Below, one piece after another: positions 9,397 through 21,481 of a DNA stretch of 64,000 nt; the first letter of the stretch is position 1; every line of letters starts with the position of its first letter. Origin of the DNA: Rhizomucor pusillus (taxonomy: Eukaryota > Mucoromycota > Mucoromycetes > Mucorales > Lichtheimiaceae); NCBI GenBank assembly GCA_900175165.2, contig FWWN02000652.1:40330-104329 (forward strand). Direction: 5' to 3'. The notes below the pieces were generated by a model. The model was not told where the DNA came from. It searched no databases and was given only the letters and a program-made list of their open reading frames with translations. The translations under genes were made by a program, and so were the position numbers.

Positions 9397-12300
9397 ATGG
9401 CAGACAGCAAATCGTCGGCAACGTTGGCACAGTCCAGCCAGAACGATGGGTTGAAACCGCCTTTGACCCAACGAGGCTCGTCTTCCTCGATTCAAGAAAA
9501 AGATTCCGCAACAGACGACAATTTATTGAGTGATATCTCCTCGTCTGGCAAGATGACACCTTCGTCTGCCCGCTCGGACGTCTCGTCGCCACCCAAACTG
9601 AGTCAACGACCACAGCTTGCGTATCTGCGCTCGACTTGGTCCTCAGGCGACTTTCAGCACAATACAGGCATACATCCCGATAATTTGCCTCCACCGATAC
9701 ATTTGCCTGCACCGCTGCAACTGAACGAAAACCTCGTCCACCGAGAAGTACGACGCATTGCCTTTGCAGCTACTGGATCGTGTATTGCATCTGCAGTTAT
9801 CGGTATACTAGTCGTTTATCAGCAACCAACAACGTCGTCTCATCCAACTTTCCTGTTGGCGCAGCTGACGCTGATCCCTCTTTGGTTTTCTTTGCTGCTA
9901 TGCTTGTCACTTTCACGCCATCGACTGCCATTGACTGCGATTCAACACGGTGCAGCAATTATGGCCGCGATGACGACGATGATACCAAATCTCTACAATT
10001 TTGGATGGAGCTGGACAGTATCTTTGAGTGTGTTTCTTGCCGTTTTGGGAACTTGCTTTCTCCTTGTAGCCCGACGAATCGACAAGGCTTGCGTGGATCA
10101 ATTGGAACGCTTCAATCAGCATCTCGAGAACGAACACAGACGGTTGCAGACAACTGTGGGCGAATCATTGGAGAAATACAGGGACCATCGTCTGTCATTC
10201 CTTGCGACTGTGTCACAAGAAATACAGGACGCTGCGCTGATGGTCATTACCACCCTGGAACAGTTCTCACCGGCTACGATCCTGGCAAATACCCATGAAT
10301 TGCTCAGTGCATGCTCGATCGCTGTTCCTATTGCGAGCATATCCGCCATAAACACCACCATCAAACAAGTATGTTATGTTAGCTCGCATTTGCAGCTTGT
10401 TGCGCGGCTTTTGCGAGAAGGAAGCGCTCCAAACACAGAAGACGGAATACGTAGCGAGACCCAGCAGCAATTCGACATTGGTGACCTGGTGCAAAACGTA
10501 GGCGACGCGTTAGCGGGCATGGCCTCCAAATTGGATGTCAATCTTGTGATCTATCATTCGGACAGCGGACTGCATTACAATGTTGTGACTGGAGATGAGG
10601 GTGCCGTCAGACATGGCTTGCTAAATGTGAGTTGTTATTTAAGAAGCGGTCATCTGGATTAGAGTTACTCACATCGATTTATTCACAGCTCTTGCGGAAT
10701 GTATTGGAGGGTTGTACACCAGGCGCGTGCATTGAACTTGGATTGAATATTACGCCATCAGAGACGAATGGAAAGCTGTGCATCACATTCGAGATAACGC
10801 ACACCGCTTCGCCTGCCATACCCAAAGGACTGAGCCCAGCTATTTTACCCAATGCGAACCTGACAGCACAGCTTCTGCACTACATTGGTGGTACCATGAC
10901 CGTAAGCGATCTGGGGCAAAACCGCACTCGCTACGAAGTATTCCTGGAACTAGATGCTGGCAAGGAGGAAGCTAGACGTCTAGTGATGCTGAAAGAGCCA
11001 TCCTTGATCCTGCCAAAGCAGTATGCTAGCATCAAGTTCTCAAATGAACCCACCTTGGAGGAGTTGACCAAGTTTATCGAATATTTGAAGGGGCTCAAGA
11101 TGGTTTTACATGCGCGGGAACACAGTGTGTTTGCAAAGCACCTGACGAGTTGCTTAGCTAGTTGGAACGCTGATATCAGCCATGTGCCAGTTGTACGAAA
11201 TACAGGTGCTGCGACAGATGATGAAGCTTCTCTCGCCGATGAAACAGATACAAACACAAGTATGAGCAGCGCTGGGAATCGATCTTCACACGATGCAACG
11301 TCGTTGGAAAACCAGTCCAATTATGCGTCGCCGCGACCTTCCAAAACACCACCCGTTCCATCGCCTGCCATTGAGGAAGAGCATATCCATTCGATACCGC
11401 CGGCGTTTCTACTTATCGATGACGATGTTGAAACTTTGGAGCGCAAAATACGAGAGTTCCGGTCCCAGCCACCAGCATCTGCAAACGTTTTACAGCAGCA
11501 CGTACGAAGGCACAAGCATACAAAGTCTGGCATGGCTCCTCTGCCCAATTTCTTCCATCAAGGAGCCACTGCCATTATTCACTTTACATCGCTAACAAAC
11601 TATAAACGTGTACGAGACACTGTACAGTGGTTTGCTTCCTCGCCCTCTGCAGCTCCGTTCTCAATGCCGCGTCTTGTTGTTGTGCCCAAACCTGCGGGCC
11701 CGCGACGATTCTTGACTGCTTTGCATACGAGTTGGCACAATGCTATTGTGGAACCACATTTTATGCCGATAGCAACATCTCCGTCGAGTCCCGTGCAACA
11801 TTCGATCGTATCGGTGCTACAGCGAGAGTCTCATACGCCACCGACACCCGGAAGCGCACACATCGGCACTCCAATGCAGGAGATGGAGAAGATTTCAATG
11901 CGTTCTTCACCAGGAGAAGGAGGACCTGTTCGTCGACGTCCGATGAGCGGTGGTGTATACAGTCCTCCTGTCGCTGCATCGGCTGATGCGGCCCTTGAAG
12001 GCAACACTTATTTCCCCATGATGGGAAGTGCAGCCTCTGTGCAAGGAGGGCCTGCAACAAGCCCTTTATCGCGGCCTGTTGCTGCTGCTATCGGATCATC
12101 TGCGGCTAGCAATGCCAGCAATGCAAATCGACGCCTATCCAATACTGAGTTAGAGTCTTCTCAACAGCAGCAACAAGCGCAACAACAGCAGCCATCAGAT
12201 GCACCCCTCACATCACCGCGTTCACAAGCTTCGGGAGGCTCTGATCGGGAAAGTCCGAGAGCGGACAGAAGACGACGAAACACTGCGCATGAGCGGCCAT

Positions 12301-13328
12301 TGGAAGCAATGCAATTTATGGCGCCATCTGATGCGAATACGAATAATGTTCCTCTCTCTTTGAATAACCAGGAGCCCTCCGTACCTACACCTCTGGGCAA
12401 AAAGGGCACTCCTCTCAAAGGTACCAATAGTCCGCTTTCTCCCCCTGGTGCCTCGGCTGCTGCTGAAGTATCCCAAGAAAAGCCTCCCTCGAGCACACCG
12501 AAGCGAAACTTTAAGCTTAATAAGAAACGCAAATCTGAAAAGAATTCGGCATTCTCCAACGTCGTCAGTCCGCCTATCAATGTTCTTATCGTGGAAGGTG
12601 AGAAAACCCAGGAAGTAGGAATGAAAGAGAGAACAGACCGTTGACTCTTTTCCTTTTTTGAAAACAAGATAACATGATCAATCAAGCGATTTTGTCGACG
12701 TGGATGAAGAAGCATAAGATCAAGTATTCCGTTGCAAGCAATGGCCAGGAAGCCGTGGAAAGATGGAAAGGTGGTGGATTTCATCTTGTACTAGTAAGTT
12801 ACTACAAAGAGAAAGTGGCCGAATTGGAATGAGTTGCTAAAGGTTGTCTCCCAGATGGATATTCAACTTCCAGTAATGGATGGTATCGAAGCAACAAAGA
12901 TGATCCGTGCGATCGAGAAGGAACAAAAGACCGGTGTCTTGCCTACAGTTACGCCGTCAAGCTCAGAAACCACAAGCAATGCAGCGAAGACGGTGCTGGA
13001 AGAAACTGAGAGCGCGAGTCCATCAACACTGGATAAGGCAGTAGCGACTGCAGCGGCTGTGACCCAGGAAGAGCCATCACCATCGACTTTCCGATCACCA
13101 GTGATTATTGTTGCGCTTACTGCATCGTCTCTGGAAAGCGATCGACACGCAGCGCTAGCAGCCGGATGCAATGACTTTTTGACGAAACCAGTCAGTCTGG
13201 AGTGGCTGGAAAAGAAAATTGTCGAGTGGGGTTGCATGCAGGCGCTGATCGACTTTGAAGGTTGGCGGCAATGGAAGCGAGCGGCAGCGGATAAACCATC
13301 GGCTAAGCCCAGCACTAAGCAACAAGCC

Positions 13329-13359
<31 letters not shown>

Positions 13360-13628
13360 CATTGTCTACTGCTGCTTCACCATCTGCATCTGTACAGGAC
13401 GAGCCCCAAAGCGCAGATGGGCGCTCGCGCAAAGGCATTGTGCTTCCTGGTGCTGCGGGGCTTAACAAGAGACGGTTCTCGACAATGGATCCGCCGTCTT
13501 CGCGAAAGCTCATGCCTGTTTCTAAAAGTGGGTCTGACCCGGATCTGCTTGCAGGGGTGCTAATAAGATCTCAAAGCGAGAAAGATTGGCGACAGCGATC
13601 GCCATCCACGTCTTCAGGATGTCCGTAA
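9397..13628 (+). CDS. SSK1: SSK1/Mcs4-type response regulator with N-terminal membrane and degenerate histidine-kinase-like module
   Basis: Ssk1 is the terminal response regulator that activates the stress (HOG) MAPK cascade from the phosphorelay. Four exons (9397-10626, 10689-12597, 12669-12793, 12855-13628) encode 1345 aa. Residues ~1-110 are disordered. About 115-220 hold several hydrophobic segments. About 265-285 read FLATVSQEIQ, an H-box with Gln (residue 274) instead of the phospho-acceptor His. A degenerate HATPase-like region follows, ending in GGTMTVSDLGQNRTRYEVFL. A long Ser/Pro/Gln-rich linker leads to the C-terminal receiver: VEDNMINQ, phospho-acceptor Asp1090 in LVLMDIQLPVMDG, VALTAS, and Lys in FLTKPVS. 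The receiver is followed by EWGCMQALIDFEGW, a signature of the Ssk1/Mcs4 group. Poly-Gln tracts flank it. The receiver is split by two introns, and a long low-complexity insert lies inside it. Confidence 0.88.
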
Positions 13629-14423
13629 TACGTAAGGGTAATAAAGCACACATACAAACATTTACTTTGCGGCAATGCACACCTATACAACACGTACACT
13701 CACCACTCACGCACCATATCCACCCCTCTATTTTGTAAATAAAACCCTTTTCTCTCTTACTCTTTCTTTTTCCTGACGATATGGAGCCAAGCTTGTGGCA
13801 TGTTTAAGTGAGATAGTAAGAAACTAGCTCAAGGAGTTGCGCTGCCAATCATTCGTGAGGGAGAATAAAATGGGCGGCGGTGTGCTAAGCAAGACCGTTT
13901 TTGTTTCCCTGCTGCTCTTTTGTGTCTCCTTTGCCGAGATCTAGCATGATAATGAAATATGAAATTAAGGGCTTGCCACATACATCACAGACAATGAAAA
14001 TCAGAAAAAGCTTCTGAAATTCTCATTTAAGTGGGTGCATTGCAGCAGCGGGCATGAATGGACCGTGAACTACAACTCATTATCTGAACACAGCTAACCT
14101 TCATTCACATGGCATAGGCACACGAATAGGAGGTGGGCAAGGGGTGGGGGATTTTTTCGAGTAGGATAGGATTACGTTTGTGCTAACAAGGAGCAAGGAA
14201 GGACGAACACTGTTCATCAAAACTGTTCAACCCTACCATCCGGCCTCTGTCTCTATCTCGGCCGCGCGGGGAAGCAAAGACAGCAGTGAGGATGACCCAA
14301 GGGACGTAATTTCTTCTTTTCTTTCTTTTATCCTTTCGCTCGTTTTCCATTATCTGTTTATTGTGCTTTATCGCATTTTTACTGCGCTTCTAATATCTTT
14401 TTTCCCTTTCTACATACTTTGCG
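13629..14423. other. intergenic; SSK1 3' end and promoter of the next gene
   Basis: An AATAAA-like signal (TAAATAAAACCC, about 13735) probably ends the SSK1 transcript. The last ~130 bases before 14424 are T/C-rich, a likely promoter initiator region. No gene is seen. Confidence 0.45.
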
Positions 14424-15269
14424 ATGCCGCTGACAAGTTACGATGAAGGGTACGCAAGTACCACCGCGTCGTTGGCCAGATTTCTCGCGACGACTGGACC
14501 TGAAGATATCGTGACAACAACTACAAAGAAACGCACGTTCATGGATAAGTTGTTGCTACGCCAGCAGCATCATGGCAGCAGTAACGGTAACAACAACAAT
14601 GTGCATAGTAACAACAATGCTGCTTATCGGCACCATCAGCATACCAACGGCTATAACCAGGATAATAATTTTCACAGTAATTACATGAACAAACGATTGC
14701 CCAACCCGCACCCACATGGGAAACCAAAGAAGCATATCCCGCTGCCTGTGTATATGCCTCCTGCTGGAGCAGCCACAGCGTCGCTGCCGCATGCAACGTC
14801 GCAGCATAGCACGCGGACGGGAACGACAACAGCAACAACGGCGACGACGATGACGAGCAGCAGTACTTACTACCGGCAACGACTACAGCACCAACAATTG
14901 CAACGGCAAGAAACAGCACCGCCACTACCACCACCACCAGCAAACGAAAGCGACTGGTTGCTGCAGTCGTTCCCGATGCCGCCGCAAATCTGTGCAAACT
15001 GCCGCCAGCAGCGAAAAGAGCAGGACGAGGATGACAAGAAAAGACGACGAGTGTCGTGCCCTGCGGCTATCCACTACACGCCATCGCCCGCCGTCATCGC
15101 CGCCGCCGCTGCTGCTGCTGCAAGCATAGACACGGAAAAGAAGGAATTCACAAGCCCGGAAGCCAAGGCATTGCTCTCAATGATCGAGCAGTTGCAAAAA
15201 CAGCTTATCCAGGAACAACAATCGCGCCAGCAACTGGAACGCGTCCTCGCAAATACACTCTATGAATAA
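14424..15269 (+). CDS. low-complexity orphan protein
   Basis: A single uninterrupted exon encodes 281 aa with an ATG directly after a C/T-rich tract. I do not recognise it. The first 45 residues (MPLTSYDEGYASTTASLARF...TFMDKLLLRQQ) look ordered. A long stretch of Asn/His, Thr/Ala and Gln runs follows, then a single C-x2-C pair (ICANCRQQ), a basic KKRRR patch and an Ala run. A helical C-terminus rich in Gln/Leu (ALLSMIEQLQKQLIQEQQSR) could form a short coiled coil. The composition suits a nuclear or regulatory protein, but nothing proves that. Confidence 0.55.
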   Translation: MPLTSYDEGYASTTASLARFLATTGPEDIVTTTTKKRTFMDKLLLRQQHHGSSNGNNNNVHSNNNAAYRHHQHTNGYNQDNNFHSNYMNKRLPNPHPHGKPKKHIPLPVYMPPAGAATASLPHATSQHSTRTGTTTATTATTMTSSSTYYRQRLQHQQLQRQETAPPLPPPPANESDWLLQSFPMPPQICANCRQQRKEQDEDDKKRRRVSCPAAIHYTPSPAVIAAAAAAAASIDTEKKEFTSPEAKALLSMIEQLQKQLIQEQQSRQQLERVLANTLYE

Positions 15270-15889
15270 GAAGAAAAGTTATTTAGTATATCAATTTTAT
15301 ATAAAGTTTATTGTGTTTCTTTTCTTTTTTTTCTTTTTTCTCGAAATCTGAATCTTTTTTGTATACAAAGGATGGAAAGAAAGAAAGCAAGCAGGTTGTA
15401 TAAAGAACATTTCTTAACAAATTCGGAGGAGGAGGGGGCGGGATAACCAGCATCCATGCTACACTACTACTAGAAGAGTAAAGTATCGGGAATGAAAAAA
15501 AAAAGAAAAAGAAAAATGTACATATGCAAAAGAAAAAAGAAGTTAGACATACAAGTTGTTGAGAGCTCTTTCTCTCGATGCGAGGGCGGCCGAGGGAGGA
15601 GAATATTTTCCACAATTGTAACAAGTAGCAGCATCAGCAGCAGCGGCATTTTTCCCTTTTTGTAATAAAAACACAAGAGCAGTTTTTTCCCTCGTGCCTT
15701 GGGAAGGGGAAGAGGAAGAGGAGGAGGTGAGGAAAGGAGAATGAATGGTGGCATGTGGGGTCGTGCGCGCGGACGGGTATGCGTGTGTACCAAGTGTGCG
15801 TCTGTTTGCGAGAGTGTGCGTGGTGTGGATGTGTACGTGGATGTAATAAAGGTAACATGCGGTCAAAAGAAGAGGAAGAGGAAAGTTTC
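15270..15889. other. intergenic between convergent genes, low complexity
   Basis: This stretch holds the presumed 3' ends of the orphan protein (plus strand) and the Con7-like gene (minus strand). It is made of A/T- and A/G-rich simple sequence, with a G/T-rich run near 15770-15840. The many open frames here are products of this composition. Confidence 0.55.
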
Positions 15890-17124
15890 TTAGTAGAAGC
15901 TACCCAACGCCATGCTTGGATGCAGCTGGTTATAAGCTTGTTGGAACTGGTGGGTTGGGAATGGTTGGACGGTGGATGCGGCAGCGGCCGCTGCTGCCGC
16001 TGCTGCCTGCTGTTGTTGGTGGAACATTTGCTGTTGTTGCTTTTGCTGCTCTTCCTGTTGCTGCTTCATGGCTTCCTCGCTGGCTTTCTTTGCTGCCTCG
16101 CGTTCCTTCTTCTGACGACGCCATTCTTTGCGCATTTCTTTGAATTCAGCAGGGTGTCGTTTAGGACCCTGGAGTGGGTAATTCATATCAGCGCAAAGAA
16201 AAAGAATACGAAGGTGCATTTCGGCCAACTTACGTGTTTCTGCATGCTCACATGGGCATTCAAATGGTTCAAAGTACCGTACGCCTTGGTGCATCCGGGC
16301 CAGTTGCAATGATACAAGCGCTCAATTTCGTCGTATCGTCTTCGCGGTCTCTTCTTTTGGTTTGTGCCGGGAATAGCAACAAATGAGTAAATCTTGTCAG
16401 CGGAGGATGCGCTCGATTCGGAAGGTTGTCGGGCTCGTCGGGCGTTGTTATCATTTACTGCTGCTACTGCTGCGGTGTAGTTTGAGGATGCGAGGGCAGG
16501 ATCGGTTACAGGTAAGGATGGCACGACAGTGGATGATGCTTGCTGGTCCATTGTTGGTGGCGGGGGAGGATGGTACATGGTATTTGTGTCCAGTGGCAGA
16601 ACCGTCGACGGGAAAGATTGGTCCATTAACGGAAGATGCATCGCGGCGGCGGTCGTGACAGCCGGTGCGAAAATGTCTTCAGACACGGCAGTGGTGGATG
16701 CGGGCATGGCCACGCCTGTGCTATCGTTGGATATGATGGGTGCAGCTGTGACGGACGCGGCAGCGGCCGCGGCTGCTGCCGCGGCTGCAGCATCTGGGAT
16801 GAGTTGGGGATTGAGGTTGTAATCGCTAAAGTAGACAGGAGCTTGTTGCTGTGAGACTTGGAGCGCGGCAGCGGCTGCTGCGGTGTCTGCGGCTGCCGCT
16901 AATGATTTATCAGAGCGGTTCTGCTTTTGATCCGGGAGCAATTGAGAGAGTGGTGGCAAAGACGGCAATTCAAGCTGCTGGAGATACGATGCATTCTGTT
17001 GCCGTCGTGCCAGGAGACTCGACGATTCTGGCGCTGAGGGCGCTGCGGTTGAATTTGCAGGGTATGAGATGGAATAGGAGTGAGGTTGATGCTGCTGTTG
17101 GTCGCGCTGTGATCGTTGTGCCAT
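15890..17124 (-). CDS. Con7-like C2H2 zinc-finger transcription factor
   Basis: Two exons (17124-16234 and 16168-15890) joined by a 65-nt phase-0 intron encode 389 aa. A long N-terminal region of Gln, Ala, Ser and Pro runs precedes KKRPRRRYDEIERLYHCNWP. A single C2H2 finger follows, with CNWPGC and HLNAHVSMQKH. The intron sits exactly after that last His, and the second exon resumes with GPKRHPAEFKEMRKEWRRQK. This YDEIER / KAYGTLNHLNAHV / EFKEMRKEW arrangement is the hallmark of Con7-type fungal regulators, which govern morphogenesis and cell-wall genes in filamentous fungi. The C-terminus is Gln/Ala-rich. The family call is by recognition of this block; the low-complexity flanks carry no further information. 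Confidence 0.85.
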
Positions 17125-20100
17125 AGTAGTACTAGTGATGATAAGTCAATGGAAAAGAGGATGAGAGAGGGAAAAGGATGAGCAGGAAAAAAGTCTAAAG
17201 TTTGAGTTGGGTCACCGTTTTTCAGGTCACAAAAAAAGCGCATTCGCCGTCGGTATTACGCATGACGTCAATTGCGTTTCGAGGTGTTCCCGGGCACCCC
17301 TTTTTTGGTCTAGCGGGCTCTCAAAAAAAGCAGAAACAGCAGCACACAGGTTGCTTTACAATAGCGTCTATACAATAAAAAATTTTTTCTTGTGTACGAG
17401 AGTGAGTGCGAGTGCGAGTGCGTGTGTATGTGTTGTGTGTCATTGCCGAGACTACTTGCATATGAGATAGGGATCGACGCTGAGAACCTCTTGTAGTATA
17501 GGAGAAACGTAAAAAAGTGATCGACGCTTAGCGCCCTTTCTTGCCCCGCCACACCATTGATGTTTCTCGTTCATTAGTCTTTTAATGAAACTCTGTGCTC
17601 TGTTTGGCTGCTGACATCTTCTCCCGGGTTATTCCTTTGCTCGCCCATCCTTATCTCGCTCGCTCGCTCGGATGCATTTCCTTTTCTGCCTCTGCAACGA
17701 GATATGCATCGTAATAGAAAAATGGAAAGTGACGTTGCATCTCCCAACTCCTTTTCGCCGCCCTGCCCGCCCACACTACCTTGCAGAATACATCATTTCT
17801 ATAGATTTTCCTTTGCTCAGTTCTCGACGCTCAAGTCAAGGCTCTAAACCCAACAACCCAATTTATTCACTTTTGCTTGGTAATCCGGTTTCAATTCGTG
17901 CCCAGTACCGTCGAGCATCATTTGTCCGTGATGTCGTCAAGGTTCATTACGGCACAGGTATCACAAACGAAAAAAAAAAAATAGACGTTCAGGCTCGGAG
18001 GTTCACCGAAGTGATGGCCACAACCAAACACCACATTTGGTAATTAGCGTTCCTTTCGGAGACTTTCTTGGCGATCATGATGCATTCATGATGCTGAAGC
18101 AATAACCAATGCATGTGACCTTGTGGTAATCGTTATTATTTTTTTCTGCATCCCTCCTACGATGTAACCGCCGAGACGGGGGTTTGATTTGCGTATTTGA
18201 CAACATCTGCGTGTGCGTCGTCTTCGCAATGGAACCCGGCGGTGGTCATTCTAGAAGTTTATCGTTGCCGAGCTCGAGAACCGGCTTTTTAGAAGGAACG
18301 CTATACCCGGTCTCAGGCCTGACTGACCGAGTTACCGAGCACACTGCTACCTTCTTTTTGGCAACTACCACCTGAGTCATTGATTCTCTCGGAAATGGCG
18401 CAATTAGTAATCAGGAGTGTTGTTGTCCAGGCAGCAGCCTGTGTTCTAGAGCTACTGTAAAGGAACAGGAAGAAATGCTGCAGTAGCAATAGCAGCAGCC
18501 TGAATTCTTTTTAGCTGTAGCTCAATATGACCAAACCAAAAATGTATTCTTTAGTCTACTACAGCTATATAGCTTGATGGGATTTGACTTGCTTAGTGGC
18601 ACAAAGTGACGACACTTCAGGGATTTTCCGACATGAGAATCCTTGCATTGTTTATTCTCTCAGGTCCCCAGACATATACGCTTCCTCAACCTTTCCAGCT
18701 GTTTCATTCTTTCTCAATATACGCTATATTTCTTCCCTTTCTGCCCCCTCCTTTTTCTTTTTACTCGAGTTTTTTCCTATTGGTTATTCCAGGTGGACCC
18801 CCATACAGGCGTTAAGTCATAGGCAAGCAGCTCCGAAAGGTCTGCAAAGTCAGCTTCTTGTACAACAAAGGGGGCCGGTGTTACAAAATGCGTCTGTGCC
18901 TTCCCCATCACACACCCAGCAGATCAATCGCCGCCGCGGGCACTCATGCCACTAGCAGCAGAAGCAGAAGCAGCTTTAGGACGTCTTGTTTCTCGCGTAT
19001 GCACGGCTATGATTTGCCGTATTTTCGCATATTATACACGCAAGAATTCTGAGAAACTTCGTCATTCAACGCTATCACTCTACCAGGAAGCAGCATTTTG
19101 CATGCAGATATAGAGGATTTTACCGAACAGAATGCCCTTCGACGCTATCTCATGAGCCGACTCGATCAAGAACCACGTTTGTGCATGAAATTGCCACGTG
19201 CAAATTGCATCAAGAACTCGATGCATGGCCGCGTTTAGTGTAATTCATTGCGCGCCGCGTCCAGATTTCACCTTCATGAGTAGCAGCGGTATGATCATAC
19301 TGTTAATCATAACTTATACAAGGTCATTTGTTACCTCTTCTATATTTTTACTATCATTATATTCATTATTTAATCCTACACCAATGATTCTTATTCTACT
19401 GCTATCTTTGCATATTCCGCTAAAAATTCGTACGCATGAAAAAGATTTCGCAATCTCGAAATGCATCTTATCCTACTAGGAATGTTACCTGCTTGTGCAC
19501 GTATGAACGAAACCATGTGCTATGGTTATGTTCAGGCACGAAGATGCAAGCTGCAAGTTGGATCGCGTAATCGAAGAAGAAATCGAAGATGGATGAACTC
19601 TTGGCAAAGAACAACCTGCTTTTAGGGACCCAGCGGCTGTAATCATTATGATTAAATTGCTATTCCTTTGCTAAACCACCCACACACTTTGCAGCACATC
19701 TACATGCGAACGATATAGCACACGCATGTCACGTGTCTCGCTTCATCCGCGCTCTTCCTTATCTCGTGAACTTCGCGAACCCTTGCTGTTGTCAATAAGG
19801 GTTAACATAGAAACTGATCACGCATTATTCCCTTAGCATAATTTTTTCGGTCGATTGTTCGTGACCTTCCATCGGTATAAACTACGCACATTTCGGTTGT
19901 TATCGGCTAGCGGATCGTCGACAATATGATAGAAATCATGACAGGAGGACCACCATCATTCCGTAAATATTCTACGATCGAAACTTTCCCAAGAAAATTA
20001 CAAAACACCAGAAAATATGTCGTCCTCCTTTGATTGCGTGAGAAAGTAATTTAGAGACAGATATTCTTTGAACGGCGAACGCTTGTAATTGGATGATTTG

Positions 20101-21481
20101 GGACTGAAGAACGAAACCAACGAATTTGCCAAGGCGGAAGATCTGTGTCCCCCAAGACCCCCAAATTTCCAACGTAACCACCAAATGTCAACTTGTACTA
20201 CTCACGGTAAGGGAACGACGGACAAAAACGTGCAAAATGCGTTAGAAATAATGCGTCCGTGCTCTCTCTCCCCAGCATGCAGCGAGGGGAATAACATGAA
20301 CAACGTGGCTGCATCTACTAACATCAAGCAAGCAAGCAGACAAAAACCGTGCCTAATATACCTGTGCCTGGTACCTGAGACCTACACACACAACATCCTT
20401 AACTTTTCTTGGAAAGCCTCAAAATCGAGGCCAGACTTGCCCAAATTAACGGCAGAAATTTCAATGATTTGTCACCATTCTGCTGCGCATGGTAACAGAC
20501 AGCGCTGCAAATATATATTCAAAACTGTTGACAGACGATGTGTCCAGTTTATCGCAAACAATGTGTGCAGCTTGCGAAGTCGCAAGTATGAACAATTTTT
20601 TATGTTGACAATTATAATGTCGTATGGATCTGCAAATTTGCTGACATCCTTGATCAGCAGCAAGTACACCTTTTTCTATGTTCACAAGCTGACATCTTTC
20701 TTAAAGATAAACGGTTCCATTCGAAAGGACCTTAGATCGTCATCCATCGCAAGTTCTCTCGAGAATATCGTACATTATCGTATGAATGCATTTCAGAGAT
20801 TTGAAAATCGCTTGATGACGAAGAAGTTTATTTTCTTCCCAGAGACCTGCACCAGTAAAAATTGTCTTTTATCGCATCAAGATCCTCTTTGCGCCTTGTG
20901 CGACTCGAGAGAGACCGTTTTCTGGTCGCTGTCTAGTTTTTGCCGCCTATGGCAACTCATCATTTCCAGTGGTAGAAAAGCACCAAGCCCAAAAGGCGAC
21001 CGGTCTGGTCGCCTCTAAAGCAAAATTCAATGTCCGGATTTATCAAGTCGTGTAACGCACGGCGCTTTAGACCATTGTTGACGATCCATTGAAATGGAAG
21101 CCTCGACAAATTCTATCATGGAAGATGGACACAAAGGTACAAAGGAATCTGGTAACCCAAGATATCGCATATCTTGAGTTTGGTATTACGATATGTAAAT
21201 AATACGATATAATACGATATTTTTTATTTTATTTGGAAAATAGAAAGTTACTTTGTACCCAATCTGATTTGTTTTGCTCGGCGATCGTTATTAGCGGGAA
21301 CGAGACCTGCCCCAACTCCGAGCTATGGTCTGTTCCGTTCTCGATCGCTCGTTCGGTCGTCGTCTAGAAAATCAAAATAAATAAAAATGGATGTGGCGGT
21401 GTCAGATCTCTTTCTCTTCACTCATTCCTTTCCTTTCCTTTGTAACCTACTGCGCTGGTCGCTCGGAACGATACAAAAAAG
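17125..21481. other. gene-poor region with scattered open frames
   Basis: No gene can be supported over about 4.3 kb. A G/T-rich simple run lies at about 17398-17440 and a (CTCG) run near 17655. At about 19090-19240 a plus-strand frame reads ADIEDFTEQNALRRYLMSRL and continues to MHGRV and a stop; it looks like an isolated coding fragment. From 20089 to 21018 a plus-strand frame stays open for 930 nt without a good start, while minus-strand frames also read plausibly. AT-rich ACGATA repeats precede the gene at 21482. Confidence 0.45.
20994..21014. repeat. perfect 8-bp inverted repeat
   Basis: AGGCGACC, a 5-base loop, then GGTCGCCT form a G/C-rich hairpin. It ends exactly at the stop of the long open plus-strand frame. 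It could be a transcript-end structure or chance. Confidence 0.5.

Noticed and set aside
12161..12784. 207-codon minus-strand open frame
   Set aside because: Antisense shadow of the SSK1 linker and receiver exons, created by low-complexity sequence.
15470..15866. Several ~107-codon minus-strand frames
   Set aside because: Produced by A/G and T/C simple sequence between convergent genes; composition is pure low complexity.
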